Source of the DNA: an uncultured Geobacteraceae bacterium
Lineage (GTDB): Bacteria; Desulfobacterota; Desulfuromonadia; Geobacterales; Pseudopelobacteraceae
Direction: 5' to 3'
Length of the DNA: 8,362 bases
Assembly: GCA_903879825.1 (NCBI GenBank)
Contig: CAIRND010000028.1
Location: forward strand, 1-8,362
Shown here: positions 1 to 6,501 of the stretch, piece after piece
Layout of the letters: each line of letters opens with the position of its first letter
Position numbering within the stretch: position 1 is the stretch's first letter
Notes under the pieces: model-generated
Seen by the model: only the letters and a program-made list of their open reading frames with translations
What the model was told of the DNA's origin: nothing
Databases searched by the model: none
Translations under genes and position numbers: made by a program

Positions 1-177
1 ACCTTCTAACGTTTTTTGAAGTTCAGTTGTCTTGATCTGTAAAGGAGTAGAATGTGCTGTGAGGCGGAAAATGCTGGTTTTTATGCTGTAAATTGCATAC
101 AAACTCAGGCTGACAATCAAAACAAGTCCACCAATCATTATTGTAGAACTGAGGAGGAGACGGGTTTTTATTCGCAT
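1..177 (-). CDS. Membrane receptor N-terminus, probably a methyl-accepting chemotaxis protein (partial, runs off left edge)
   Basis: An open frame of 59 codons starts with ATG at 177 and is still open at base 1. AAAGG lies about 9 bases upstream of the start and can serve as ribosome binding site. The translation begins MRIKTRLLLSSTIMIGG: a short basic N-terminus, then one hydrophobic segment (about residues 8-31), then a polar stretch with STPLQIKTTELQKTLEG that looks like the start of a periplasmic helix. This layout, with an uncleaved first membrane helix, is usual for the N-terminus of chemoreceptors and sensor kinases. Its place directly downstream of a chemoreceptor gene on the same strand favours a chemoreceptor. 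No HAMP or signalling domain is inside the window, so the class is inferred; a histidine kinase or diguanylate cyclase cannot be excluded. Confidence 0.6.
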   Translation of the reverse strand, partial: MRIKTRLLLSSTIMIGGLVLIVSLSLYAIYSIKTSIFRLTAHSTPLQIKTTELQKTLEG

Positions 178-324
178 GATTAAGCCTTTTGAAACAAATA
201 TTTTAAATGCACAGTTGAACAAATTGGTATCAGGACAAAACTGTTGATTAACGAATCATTACGTTGGGCAGTTGTAACCCATGATCAGCCACCCTTTGGA
301 TGACCTATCGTGGAATGAAGAGTG

Positions 325-2382
325 CTACAATTTAAACTGCTGCACCAGTCGCTGCAGCTCTTCCGCATTTCCGCTTAGCTGGGCAGCCGCCGTAGCAACT
401 TCATGGGCGCCGTGGGAGGTCTGCTGTACAACCTCTGTAATGTGGTGCATGTTTCCAGCGATCTCGCTGGTGGTGGCTGTCTGCTCTTCGGCGGCAGTTG
501 CTATCTGGTTCACCTGCAAGACCACATCGTTTACCTGCTCCATAATATCACGCAGGGCATGGCCTGATTTTGATGCTTCGACGGTGCCGACTTCCACCTG
601 ATTCACTCCTTGCTCCATGGCTGCTACGGCCCCTCTGGTTTCCCCCTGAATTGCTTTGATCATTGCCCCTATCTCGCGGGTGGCGCGAGTAGTACGTTCG
701 GCCAAGGCGCGAACTTCATCAGCAACAACAGCAAAACCTCTCCCTTGTTCACCAGCACGGGCTGCTTCAATGGCGGCATTAAGCGCCAGCAGATTTGTCT
801 GATCAGCGATGTCCTCAATTGTGCCGATTATCGTGCCGATCTGATCACTACGCGCCCCGAGACTCTCCACCGTCCTGGCCGATTCCTGTACCTTGTCGGC
901 TATCTGGCTCATGACAGCAATCGTGACTTCTACAACTGCTACACCTTTGCTGGCTAACTCCGCAGCACGCTGAGCCCCTTCTGCAGCCATCTGGCAGTTT
1001 TGAGAAATATCTCCGGATGTGGCCGACATCTCTTCTCCGGCGGTGGAGACGGTAATCGTTTGTCCCAATATCGCATCTGCCCCACAGGCGATTCTTTCAG
1101 AGGTAGTGTTCACTTGTGACGCAGCGGTGCTGACTTGATGTGCTGAATTCATTACCTTATGGAGGATCTCTCGAAGAGCAAAAGCCATTGTACCGACACC
1201 CTGCGTGAGTAGTTCGACCTCGTCTGTCGGCTTTTCATCGTGGGCGGAAAGTGCCGCAACCGAAGTAAAATCTCCGCATGCATAACATTCAGTCTGGTGA
1301 ACAAGTTTTCGTATCGGCTGGGTGATCCATTGCCGAACCAGTATGCCAAGCAATGAGATCAGCAGGATGATAACGATAAGCGATGCAAGTATGATCGTAT
1401 TCCGAACCAGGCGGGCAACGGTGTCAAATTCATCTACGTATGAACCTACTCCGATGATCCAGTCCCATTCTTTAAGATGTCTATACGCAACCACCTTTTC
1501 TCGGGCGGATGTTTCCCCCGTCTCCTTATTCATCCAGGGATAGCGAATAGTTCCATTCTTGTTTTTGATCAGCTCCCGGATAAACTCACGACCGTTTGCA
1601 TCTTTAGTGTCGATAATATTGGCACCTTCTTTGGCAGGATGGATCATGAGCTTGCCCTTATTATTTCCTTCCCGGGCATCAATTGCATAGATGTAACCGC
1701 TCTTACCAATTCTGACGGTGCGTACCTTCTCCTTCAACACCTTAAGCCCGTCGGTAAAATCAAGTCCGATAAACAGAACGGCAATAACCGTACCCTGTCC
1801 ATCTTTGATCGGTAGATATTTGGTCAGGTAGTCCTTTCCGAACAGGGTTGCTTTTCCAACAAAAACCTCCCCTTTGAGCAGGCTTTGATAGGCGGGATGG
1901 TTTCTATCCAACGCGGTGCCGATAGCCCGGCTGCCATCCTCCTTTTTTAATGAAGTGGAAACCCGCACAAAATCGTCAGTCGCCCGTACAAAAACCGTAG
2001 CCACTACTTTTGTCACTGAAGTAAAGCGGTCAACAATGTCGGTATTCAGATTGACAATCGTTGCACCTGATGTGAGAAGAGGGGTTTGTTTGTCTCCGAC
2101 TGTTATGGTTTTTGTCGTATCAATGGAAAAGGCACCAGGGAATTCTGTACGAAATACTGCGGAGAGTTTATCGGCGCTATCGCTCAGCGCTGCGTGGTAT
2201 GATGCCATGGAGTCCACCAACGCCTGTGCTTGCGAAGCAAGATTCTGTTCCGCCTCTTTGGCTGACTGCCGGGAGGTTATCGTCGGGATCACAATTGAAA
2301 AAATTGCCATTACCACGAAGATCAGCACCGCCTGCCCAATTCCCAACTTGAATCCCAATGAATACTGCGCGGACTTTTTCAA
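325..2382 (-). CDS. Methyl-accepting chemotaxis protein with Cache_3-Cache_2-type periplasmic sensor
   Basis: This is a transmembrane chemoreceptor that would pass ligand binding in the periplasm to CheA/CheW arrays. With the TTG start at 2382 it has 685 residues. Order: first membrane helix about 12-35; periplasmic sensor about 37-325, whose membrane-proximal half has the Cache signature (IGKSGYIYAID, a KLMIHP segment, EWDWIIGVGSYVDEF near 304-319); second membrane helix about 329-351; HAMP about 350-405; cytoplasmic signalling domain to the C-terminus. The highly conserved hairpin tip is present (ADQTNLLALNAAIEAARAGE near 526-545, followed by QGRGFAVVADEVR). There is no C-terminal NWETF-type CheR tether; it ends QQFKL. 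An in-frame ATG at 2457 would add 25 residues but has no clear ribosome binding site. The HAMP region carries an unusual CYACGDF. The gene follows the TRAP operon after a terminator, so it probably has its own promoter. The family is certain; the ligand is unknown. Confidence 0.95.
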   Translation of the reverse strand: MKKSAQYSLGFKLGIGQAVLIFVVMAIFSIVIPTITSRQSAKEAEQNLASQAQALVDSMASYHAALSDSADKLSAVFRTEFPGAFSIDTTKTITVGDKQTPLLTSGATIVNLNTDIVDRFTSVTKVVATVFVRATDDFVRVSTSLKKEDGSRAIGTALDRNHPAYQSLLKGEVFVGKATLFGKDYLTKYLPIKDGQGTVIAVLFIGLDFTDGLKVLKEKVRTVRIGKSGYIYAIDAREGNNKGKLMIHPAKEGANIIDTKDANGREFIRELIKNKNGTIRYPWMNKETGETSAREKVVAYRHLKEWDWIIGVGSYVDEFDTVARLVRNTIILASLIVIILLISLLGILVRQWITQPIRKLVHQTECYACGDFTSVAALSAHDEKPTDEVELLTQGVGTMAFALREILHKVMNSAHQVSTAASQVNTTSERIACGADAILGQTITVSTAGEEMSATSGDISQNCQMAAEGAQRAAELASKGVAVVEVTIAVMSQIADKVQESARTVESLGARSDQIGTIIGTIEDIADQTNLLALNAAIEAARAGEQGRGFAVVADEVRALAERTTRATREIGAMIKAIQGETRGAVAAMEQGVNQVEVGTVEASKSGHALRDIMEQVNDVVLQVNQIATAAEEQTATTSEIAGNMHHITEVVQQTSHGAHEVATAAAQLSGNAEELQRLVQQFKL

Positions 2383-2387
2383 TATAG

Positions 2388-2395
2388 CTCCCTTT
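2388..2395 (-). promoter_or_regulatory. Ribosome binding site that favours the TTG start of the chemoreceptor
   Basis: On the minus strand AAAGGGAG lies 5 bases before TTG (2382-2380), which opens a typical receptor N-terminus (KKSAQYSLGFKLG followed by the first membrane helix). The longer reading from ATG 2457 is preceded by ACATAAGTAAAT, with no good Shine-Dalgarno match, and adds a polar 25-residue tail that chemoreceptors do not normally have. The TTG start is therefore preferred but is not proven. Confidence 0.6.
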
Positions 2396-2477
2396 TGGAT
2401 ACGTACATCATGCCCTGGATTTTGCTCTGGCAGGTTCCATATATATTCTGATTCCATATTTACTTATGTGCGTACCG

Positions 2478-2495
2478 AACGATTTCTAAATCGTT
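2478..2495. repeat. 18-bp perfect palindrome, operator-like
   Basis: AACGATTTCTAAATCGTT has two 8-base arms around a 2-base centre. It lies upstream of the chemoreceptor start and about 13 bases downstream of a candidate -10 element (2509-2514), so it would cover the early transcribed region. A short, perfect dyad in this position is typical of a binding site for a dimeric repressor. No T-run follows it, so it is not a terminator. The binding protein is unknown. Confidence 0.4.
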
Positions 2496-2508
2496 AGCCA
2501 CGCTACAT

Positions 2509-2537
2509 GATATATGTTGTTTAATAACGTAATTCAA
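2509..2537 (-). promoter_or_regulatory. Candidate sigma-70-type promoter for the chemoreceptor gene
   Basis: On the minus strand TTGAAT (2537-2532) and TATATC (2514-2509) are separated by 17 bases. Each matches the -35 and -10 consensus at 4 of 6 positions. A promoter is needed here because a terminator (2691-2642) closes the upstream operon. The AT-rich context makes chance matches common. I saw no sigma-28 or sigma-54 motif in this gap. Confidence 0.25.
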
Positions 2538-2556
2538 TACCTGTAAAGACTGACAG

Positions 2557-2642
2557 ATTACTCCTACATAAAATGTCGTTATAATGTTTCACGAAGGAGT
2601 AATTACAGTTAAAATACGCAAATAATATAAGGAATAATTACA
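2557..2642. repeat. Three related AGGAnTAAT repeats, one inverted
   Basis: ATTACTCCT (2557-2565) and AGGAGTAAT (2595-2603) form an inverted repeat with 9-base arms. A direct partner of the second copy, AAGGAATAATTACA (2629-2642), matches AAGGAGTAATTACA (2594-2607) at 13 of 14 positions, 35 bases apart. The cluster sits between the operon terminator and the chemoreceptor promoter region. It may be a set of protein-binding sites; the AT-rich context means chance similarity is possible. Confidence 0.3.
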
Positions 2643-2691
2643 AAAAAACCCTATTACATTGCGGTATAATTGTACTGCAATGTAATAGGGT
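2642..2691 (-). terminator. Rho-independent terminator of the dctPQM-Cache operon
   Basis: ACCCTATTACATTGC (2648-2662) and GCAATGTAATAGGGT (2677-2691) are perfect 15-base arms. Four more pairs, including one G-T, continue into the loop, leaving about 6 unpaired bases. On the minus strand the stem is followed directly by seven T residues (2648-2642). It begins 25 bases after the stop codon of the Cache protein gene, so it ends transcription of that operon. On the plus strand no T-run follows, so it acts in one direction only. Confidence 0.88.
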
Positions 2692-2715
2692 GTCAGTATA
2701 AACGTACTGATTTAT

Positions 2716-3165
2716 TTATTTTTTATAAATACCGCAACATAGAATTAATTCATCAGCTTTTTCGCAGTAGGTTGTTTTTGACTCAGTTTCTTTAGTTTTT
2801 GGATTCTTGTATTTGTAATCTGTCCAACCACTTCCCTTTGTCGTAACTGTTGCAACAATCTCCTTACGGAACAATTTGCCATCAGCATCTGGAACATCCA
2901 GTAAATTCTGGCCGATGAGCTTATTGTTCGGGTGAGCAAGCATGGTCGCTTTCAGGTCATAGACGAAAAGATAAAACTCTCCCGAATTAAACTGTCCTTT
3001 GGGGTTGCTGAGCTCGTCCAGGGCTTTTTCCATTCCGTTTGTTTTGTAATAGCTCACACCTTTTTTTACCAGGTCAATAGCTTTTCCCGCATCACCATCT
3101 GCCGCCAAAGCAACACCGCATGTCATGAAGATCATCAAACAAGATAAAGCAATTAGTCTTTTCAT
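2716..3165 (-). CDS. Small secreted single-Cache-domain protein (sCache_2 type)
   Basis: The 149-residue product has a cleavable signal peptide (residues 1 to about 21, ending GVALA before ADGDAG) and then only one domain, so it should be a free periplasmic protein. The Cache_2 fold is recognisable from EFYLFVYDLKATMLAHPNNK (63-82), IGQNLLDVPD, the GSGWTDYKYKNPKTKE segment and the closing ILCCGIYKK. These blocks are normally found in the sensor domains of chemoreceptors and kinases, where they bind small ligands such as organic acids. There is no lipobox around Cys16 and no second membrane helix. The ATG has GGAGAG upstream, and the gene begins 40 bases after the dctM stop with a terminator after its own stop, so it is the last gene of the TRAP operon. 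It may be an accessory ligand-binding protein for the transporter or for a receptor; that role is inferred. Cys134, Cys143 and Cys144 are notable in so small a domain. Confidence 0.88.
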   Translation of the reverse strand: MKRLIALSCLMIFMTCGVALAADGDAGKAIDLVKKGVSYYKTNGMEKALDELSNPKGQFNSGEFYLFVYDLKATMLAHPNNKLIGQNLLDVPDADGKLFRKEIVATVTTKGSGWTDYKYKNPKTKETESKTTYCEKADELILCCGIYKK

Positions 3166-3205
3166 AAAACTCTCCGTTGGTTATGACTATTATATAGGAG
3201 TACCG

Positions 3206-4585
3206 CTAGTACCCGAGTAAACGTGGCAGCCAGAGTGAAATAATCGGTACATACGTGATCAGCAGCATGAACCCGATCATTGCAAGCAGCCACGGCATGA
3301 CTGCCACCGAGAGTTCCGAAATACCCATTTTGGTAATACCGCTGGCAACATACAGGTTCAAGCCCACCGGTGGGTGGCACATTCCAACTTCCATATTAAC
3401 GGTAATCAGCACACCGAAGTGAATCGGATCGATGCCGAGTTTCATCGCCACTGGAAACAGGATCGGTGCCAGAATCAGGATGATTGAGGACGGTTCCATT
3501 ACGTTACCGGCAAGCAGCAGCAGCACGTTGGTAACCAGCAGGAAGGCGACCACGCCCAGATTGTGTCCAAGAATCCAGTCTGCCATAATCTGCGGAATCT
3601 GCTCATGAGTCATCAAAAAGGAAAACAATACGGCGTTGGTAATAATGTAGAGCAGCATGGCGGACATACTTGCTGAATCAAGAAGAACTTTTGGTATTTT
3701 TTTGAAGGTGATGTCTTTATAGACAAATACTGCAACAATAAAAGCATAGACCGCACTCATGGCTGCTGCTTCAGTTGGAGTAAACAGGCCACTGTAGATT
3801 CCGCCCAGTACAATTACGATCAGCAATAGTCCCCAGACGCTTTCCCGGAATGCTTTTAATCTTTGTGCACCGGTGGCTTTGGCCATACGTGGATAATCAT
3901 TCTTACGGGCAATCCACCAGGAAACCACTCCAAGAATTGTCGCAAGCATCAGGCCAGGTATAACCCCACCCATGAACATACCGCCGACTGAGGAGTTGGT
4001 CGCAACGCAGTAAATAACCATGGGAATTGAAGGAGGAATCAAGATGCCGAGAGACCCGGATGTGGTGATAACGCCAGCACCGTAGCGCTTGGGAAAGCCC
4101 GCTTTCACCATGGCTGGCAGCAAAATTGAACCAATTGCCACAACAGTAGCCGGGCTTGATCCGGATACTGCTGCGAACAGGGCGCACGCGATAACACCGG
4201 ATAACGCCAGACCGCCGTGAAGGTGACCAACCATCGATGTAGCAAAGTTGATCATTCTTTTTGCGACACCGCCATGAGTAAGAAAATTTCCGGCCAGAAT
4301 AAAGAACGGAATTGCCATGATTTCGAACTTTTCGATGCCGGTAAACAGCTTCATTGCTACCGCTTCAGTCGGTATATTTGTAAAAAAGAAAAGGAATGAG
4401 AGCACGGTCAGACCGAGGGCAATTGAAATCGGCATGCCTGTCAGCATCAGCATGATCAAAAGAGCAAACACGACGCCGGTGCTGCCGAGCATGGCAATAG
4501 CCCCAAGTGCTGCTGCGATACAGAGCAGCCACTTGGTTGCCTTTTGCTTGGAGAATTGTTCCCATCCAGCTACAGTTGCACTCAT
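3206..4585 (-). CDS. dctM: C4-dicarboxylate TRAP transporter, large permease subunit DctM
   Basis: This is the large integral membrane subunit of a tripartite ATP-independent periplasmic transporter, which forms the ion-coupled translocation path. It has 459 residues and is almost entirely hydrophobic, with about a dozen membrane segments. Family blocks are visible in order: SGSSPATVVAIG (141-152), GSLGILIPPSIPM (177-189), GGIYSGLFTPTEAAA (261-275), GNVMEPSS (360-367) and HPPVGLNLYVASG (404-416). The N-terminus carries roughly 25 residues more than many DctM proteins. The ATG overlaps the dctQ stop by four bases (ATGA), which implies translational coupling, and GGAGG lies 6 bases upstream. 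The close match of the partner DctP to the Rhodobacter capsulatus type supports C4-dicarboxylates (malate, fumarate, succinate) as substrates. Confidence 0.95.
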   Translation of the reverse strand: MSATVAGWEQFSKQKATKWLLCIAAALGAIAMLGSTGVVFALLIMLMLTGMPISIALGLTVLSFLFFFTNIPTEAVAMKLFTGIEKFEIMAIPFFILAGNFLTHGGVAKRMINFATSMVGHLHGGLALSGVIACALFAAVSGSSPATVVAIGSILLPAMVKAGFPKRYGAGVITTSGSLGILIPPSIPMVIYCVATNSSVGGMFMGGVIPGLMLATILGVVSWWIARKNDYPRMAKATGAQRLKAFRESVWGLLLIVIVLGGIYSGLFTPTEAAAMSAVYAFIVAVFVYKDITFKKIPKVLLDSASMSAMLLYIITNAVLFSFLMTHEQIPQIMADWILGHNLGVVAFLLVTNVLLLLAGNVMEPSSIILILAPILFPVAMKLGIDPIHFGVLITVNMEVGMCHPPVGLNLYVASGITKMGISELSVAVMPWLLAMIGFMLLITYVPIISLWLPRLLGY

Positions 4586-5250
4586 TTAACACCTCCATCT
4601 TTTTCCATTTCATCAAATTTATGGGCTTCATATTCTTCAAGCGCTATCGTTGAATCAACAACATCATCAAGTCCGTCAACGGCACCATGATCATGGTGCG
4701 GAAGTTCTCCGGTGCGATAGAAGCCCCACCCAACCTGCAGAAAGCGGAAACACATCAAGTACGAACCGAGCGGAACTGCGGCATAGATGACCCAGGTCGG
4801 CCACTCCAGATCTGGTGTGATCGGCCCCTCATACAGATCTCCGAGAGTCATCCCTAACTTATTATAGAGCGCATAATGCATTCCGTTTTCCCACACAAAT
4901 CGTGCCCCCAGTGTGCCGATCAGACTGGTAAACAGAGCGCCACCGGCGATTCCTAATATTACGCACTTGACCCGCCATGAATCCGGCAGCCGAGTGACTA
5001 TTACATCAACTCCAACGTGAATGCCGCTCCGTACACCGTAGGCTGCACCAAACTTGGCCATCCAAACAAACATATAGATGCACAGTTCCTGAGCCCAGCT
5101 CATGTTGATGGTCAGCAGCCAATCCTGCAAGCCGGGAATCGGGACACCTGACAGGTAACGGTGAACAACGGCTACAAAGACCACCACTGTTGCCATGCCG
5201 ATGAGGAAAGTAATAATAATTTCCTCAAGATGATCAAGATATTTCATCAT
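4582..5250 (-). CDS. dctQ: C4-dicarboxylate TRAP transporter, small permease subunit DctQ
   Basis: This 222-residue membrane protein is the small subunit that partners DctM. Four hydrophobic segments are visible: about 10-32, 50-72, 94-118 and 150-173. The conserved SWAQELCIYMFVWMAKFGAAYG (51-72) and a following RSGIHVGVDV are typical of the DctQ family. The C-terminal tail after the last membrane segment is polar and acidic with HHDHGAVDG near 185-193; long tails of this kind occur in DctQ of the R. capsulatus type, so it is not treated as a fusion. AGGAG (5263-5259) lies 8 bases before the first of two adjacent ATG codons. A hairpin with a T-run separates it from dctP, which would lower its expression relative to the binding protein. 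The stop overlaps the dctM start. Confidence 0.93.
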   Translation of the reverse strand: MMKYLDHLEEIIITFLIGMATVVVFVAVVHRYLSGVPIPGLQDWLLTINMSWAQELCIYMFVWMAKFGAAYGVRSGIHVGVDVIVTRLPDSWRVKCVILGIAGGALFTSLIGTLGARFVWENGMHYALYNKLGMTLGDLYEGPITPDLEWPTWVIYAAVPLGSYLMCFRFLQVGWGFYRTGELPHHDHGAVDGLDDVVDSTIALEEYEAHKFDEMEKDGGVK

Positions 5251-5275
5251 ATTGTCTGCTCCTGTAAATGGTCAT

Positions 5276-5307
5276 AAAAAATGGCCGCTGCGTTGGGCGC
5301 AGCGGCC
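5276..5307 (-). terminator. Intra-operon hairpin with T-run between dctP and dctQ (partial terminator)
   Basis: GGCCGCTGCG (5283-5292) and CGCAGCGGCC (5298-5307) are perfect 10-base arms around a 5-base loop. On the minus strand the GC-rich stem is followed by A and six T residues (5281-5276), the form of an intrinsic terminator. It starts 9 bases after the dctP stop and ends about 25 bases before the dctQ start. Because dctQM lack another visible promoter, it is best read as a partial terminator, or 3' end stabiliser, that gives more DctP than DctQM. That stoichiometry is common for binding-protein transporters; the read-through level is inferred. Confidence 0.85.
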
Positions 5308-5316
5308 TGAAGATGA

Positions 5317-6330
5317 TTAATTGGGGGTGTAGCCGGTTTCTTTGTACACTTCCTTGATCAGATCCGCGCCGATACGTCCCATGTTGTCTTTGTGCGCCTT
5401 ATCCATAGCTTTTTTCCATTGACCACGCTCTTGTGCCGTCAGGGTAATGAACTGCGATTTACCCGATTTTTTAACCGCCGCAAGTGCTTCTTCATTGTCT
5501 TTTTTGGCGACATTATTAGCAAATACCGTTGCATCCTTCATTGCGCCTTCCAAAATAGTGCGAACATCTGCTGGCAGTCCTGCCCAGAACTTTTTGTTTA
5601 CAATTACTGCATAGCCGAGATAACCGTGGTCTGAAAGAGTGACGTATTTCTGAACTTCATGCATCTTCTGGGTATAAAGGTTGGAAGGTGGATTTTCAGT
5701 GCCGTTCACCACACCGGTCTGCAGCGCCTGGTACACTTCAGAAAACGCCATAACCTGAGGATTAGCGCCTACGGAACGCATCTGGGAATCAAGCACTTTG
5801 GAAGACTGAATGCGCAGTTTTTGACCCTTAAAGTCTGCAACAGTTTTAAGTGGCGTATTGTTACTCATAACCTTGAAGCCGTTGTCCCAGTAAGCCAAAC
5901 CATGAATCCCCTTTGAGTCAAGCTTAGCCAGAAGTTTTGCGCCAACAGGACCCTGAGTAACCTTGTGCAGTTCCTGGTAGTTGTCAAAGATGAACGGGAG
6001 GTCAAATACTTCGAATTCTTTAACTCCCAGCGGTGCAAATTTGGCTAGTGATGGGGCAAGCATCTGAACTGCGCCAAGCTGCAGTGCTTCCATCTCTTCC
6101 TTATCCTTATAAAGCTGACTATTCGGATATACCTCAATCTTCACACGCCCTTTGGTGCGCTCTTCAGCAATTTTCTTAAAATAATCTGCCGCTTGACCTT
6201 TTGGGGTGTGCTGGGCTACCACATGGCTGAATTTGATGACAATTGGTGCAGGGGCGGCGAGGGTGGTCATCGGAACGGCCAAAGCAGCGGCTGCGACAAC
6301 CAGGGTTTTGAGACAATGATTCAGTTTCAT
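5317..6330 (-). CDS. dctP: C4-dicarboxylate TRAP transporter, periplasmic binding protein DctP
   Basis: This is the extracytoplasmic solute receptor that captures the substrate and presents it to DctQM. The 337-residue product starts MKLNHCLKTLVVAAAALA and has a signal peptide to about residue 25. The mature protein opens PIVIKFSHVVAQHTPKGQAA and carries VYPNSQLYKDKEEMEALQLG (68-87), LAPSLAKFAPLG (91-102), AYWDNGFKVMSNNTP (146-160), KLRIQSSKVL (171-180), AFSEVYQALQTG (195-206) and GTENPPSN (210-217). From memory these match Rhodobacter capsulatus DctP almost block for block, which supports malate, fumarate or succinate as ligand. Arg173 is the conserved arginine that pairs with the ligand carboxylate in this family. 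An in-frame ATG at 6387 would add 19 polar residues, but it lies about 5 bases from the expected transcription start and lacks the strong AGGAGG found before 6330. First gene of the operon. Confidence 0.95.
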   Translation of the reverse strand: MKLNHCLKTLVVAAAALAVPMTTLAAPAPIVIKFSHVVAQHTPKGQAADYFKKIAEERTKGRVKIEVYPNSQLYKDKEEMEALQLGAVQMLAPSLAKFAPLGVKEFEVFDLPFIFDNYQELHKVTQGPVGAKLLAKLDSKGIHGLAYWDNGFKVMSNNTPLKTVADFKGQKLRIQSSKVLDSQMRSVGANPQVMAFSEVYQALQTGVVNGTENPPSNLYTQKMHEVQKYVTLSDHGYLGYAVIVNKKFWAGLPADVRTILEGAMKDATVFANNVAKKDNEEALAAVKKSGKSQFITLTAQERGQWKKAMDKAHKDNMGRIGADLIKEVYKETGYTPN

Positions 6331-6337
6331 GCGTATT

Positions 6338-6343
6338 CCTCCT
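6338..6343 (-). promoter_or_regulatory. Strong ribosome binding site that sets the dctP start at 6330
   Basis: AGGAGG on the minus strand lies 7 bases before ATG 6330-6328, whose product begins with a normal basic-hydrophobic signal peptide. This decides against the upstream in-frame ATG at 6387. Confidence 0.85.
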
Positions 6344-6402
6344 GTGGGGTGGTGGTTCTTTAATCCGGATTTGTAATCACTATTCATAAGATGATTCTCT
6401 AA

Positions 6403-6418
6403 TGCAATGGAGGTGCCA
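6403..6418 (-). promoter_or_regulatory. Sigma-54 (RpoN) -24/-12 promoter of the dctPQM operon
   Basis: The minus strand reads TGGCAC CTCCA TTGCA, a full match to the sigma-54 consensus TGGCAC-N5-TTGCW with the invariant GG and GC correctly spaced. Transcription would start near 6392, giving a leader of about 62 bases before dctP. Promoters of this class need an NtrC-type activator, and one is encoded at the right end of the window. RpoN control of dicarboxylate uptake through DctD is established in rhizobia and pseudomonads. Confidence 0.88.
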
Positions 6419-6434
6419 ATATCAGAGTAACGTA

Positions 6435-6447
6435 TAACAGGCTGATA
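6435..6447 (-). promoter_or_regulatory. Candidate IHF site between activator sites and promoter
   Basis: The minus strand reads TATCAGCCTGTTA, which fits the IHF consensus WATCAA-N4-TTR with one mismatch. It lies between the tandem dyads and the -24 element, where IHF would bend DNA to bring the activator to the polymerase. A weaker copy is at 6476-6488, and CTGATATAT occurs as an exact repeat at 6442-6450 and 6483-6491, 41 bases apart. The region is AT-rich, so chance matches are possible. Confidence 0.3.
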
Positions 6448-6501
6448 TATCGTTTTATTCCATTATATACCGTTGAAATGTACTGATATATAAGGTTTAT
6501 G

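Noticed and set aside
281..601. Plus-strand open frames opposite the chemoreceptor (for example 281-601, 610-957, 1477-1815, 1916-2497)
   Set aside because: They lie antisense to a well-supported chemoreceptor gene, have no recognisable domains, and follow from its codon pattern.
2383..2640. Sigma-28 flagellar-type promoter for the chemoreceptor
   Set aside because: No TAAA-N15-GCCGATAA-like sequence was found on the minus strand in this gap.
2663..2676. TATAAT as a -10 promoter element
   Set aside because: It lies in the loop of the strong terminator and has no suitable -35 partner or gene downstream on the plus strand.
4670..4700. His/Asp-rich tail of DctQ as a fused metal-binding domain
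   Set aside because: It is short, and long polar C-terminal tails are known in DctQ proteins of this type. There is no separate domain.
6331..6387. ATG at 6387 as start of dctP
   Set aside because: It adds 19 polar residues before a good signal peptide, has no strong ribosome binding site, and lies about 5 bases from the predicted RpoN transcription start.
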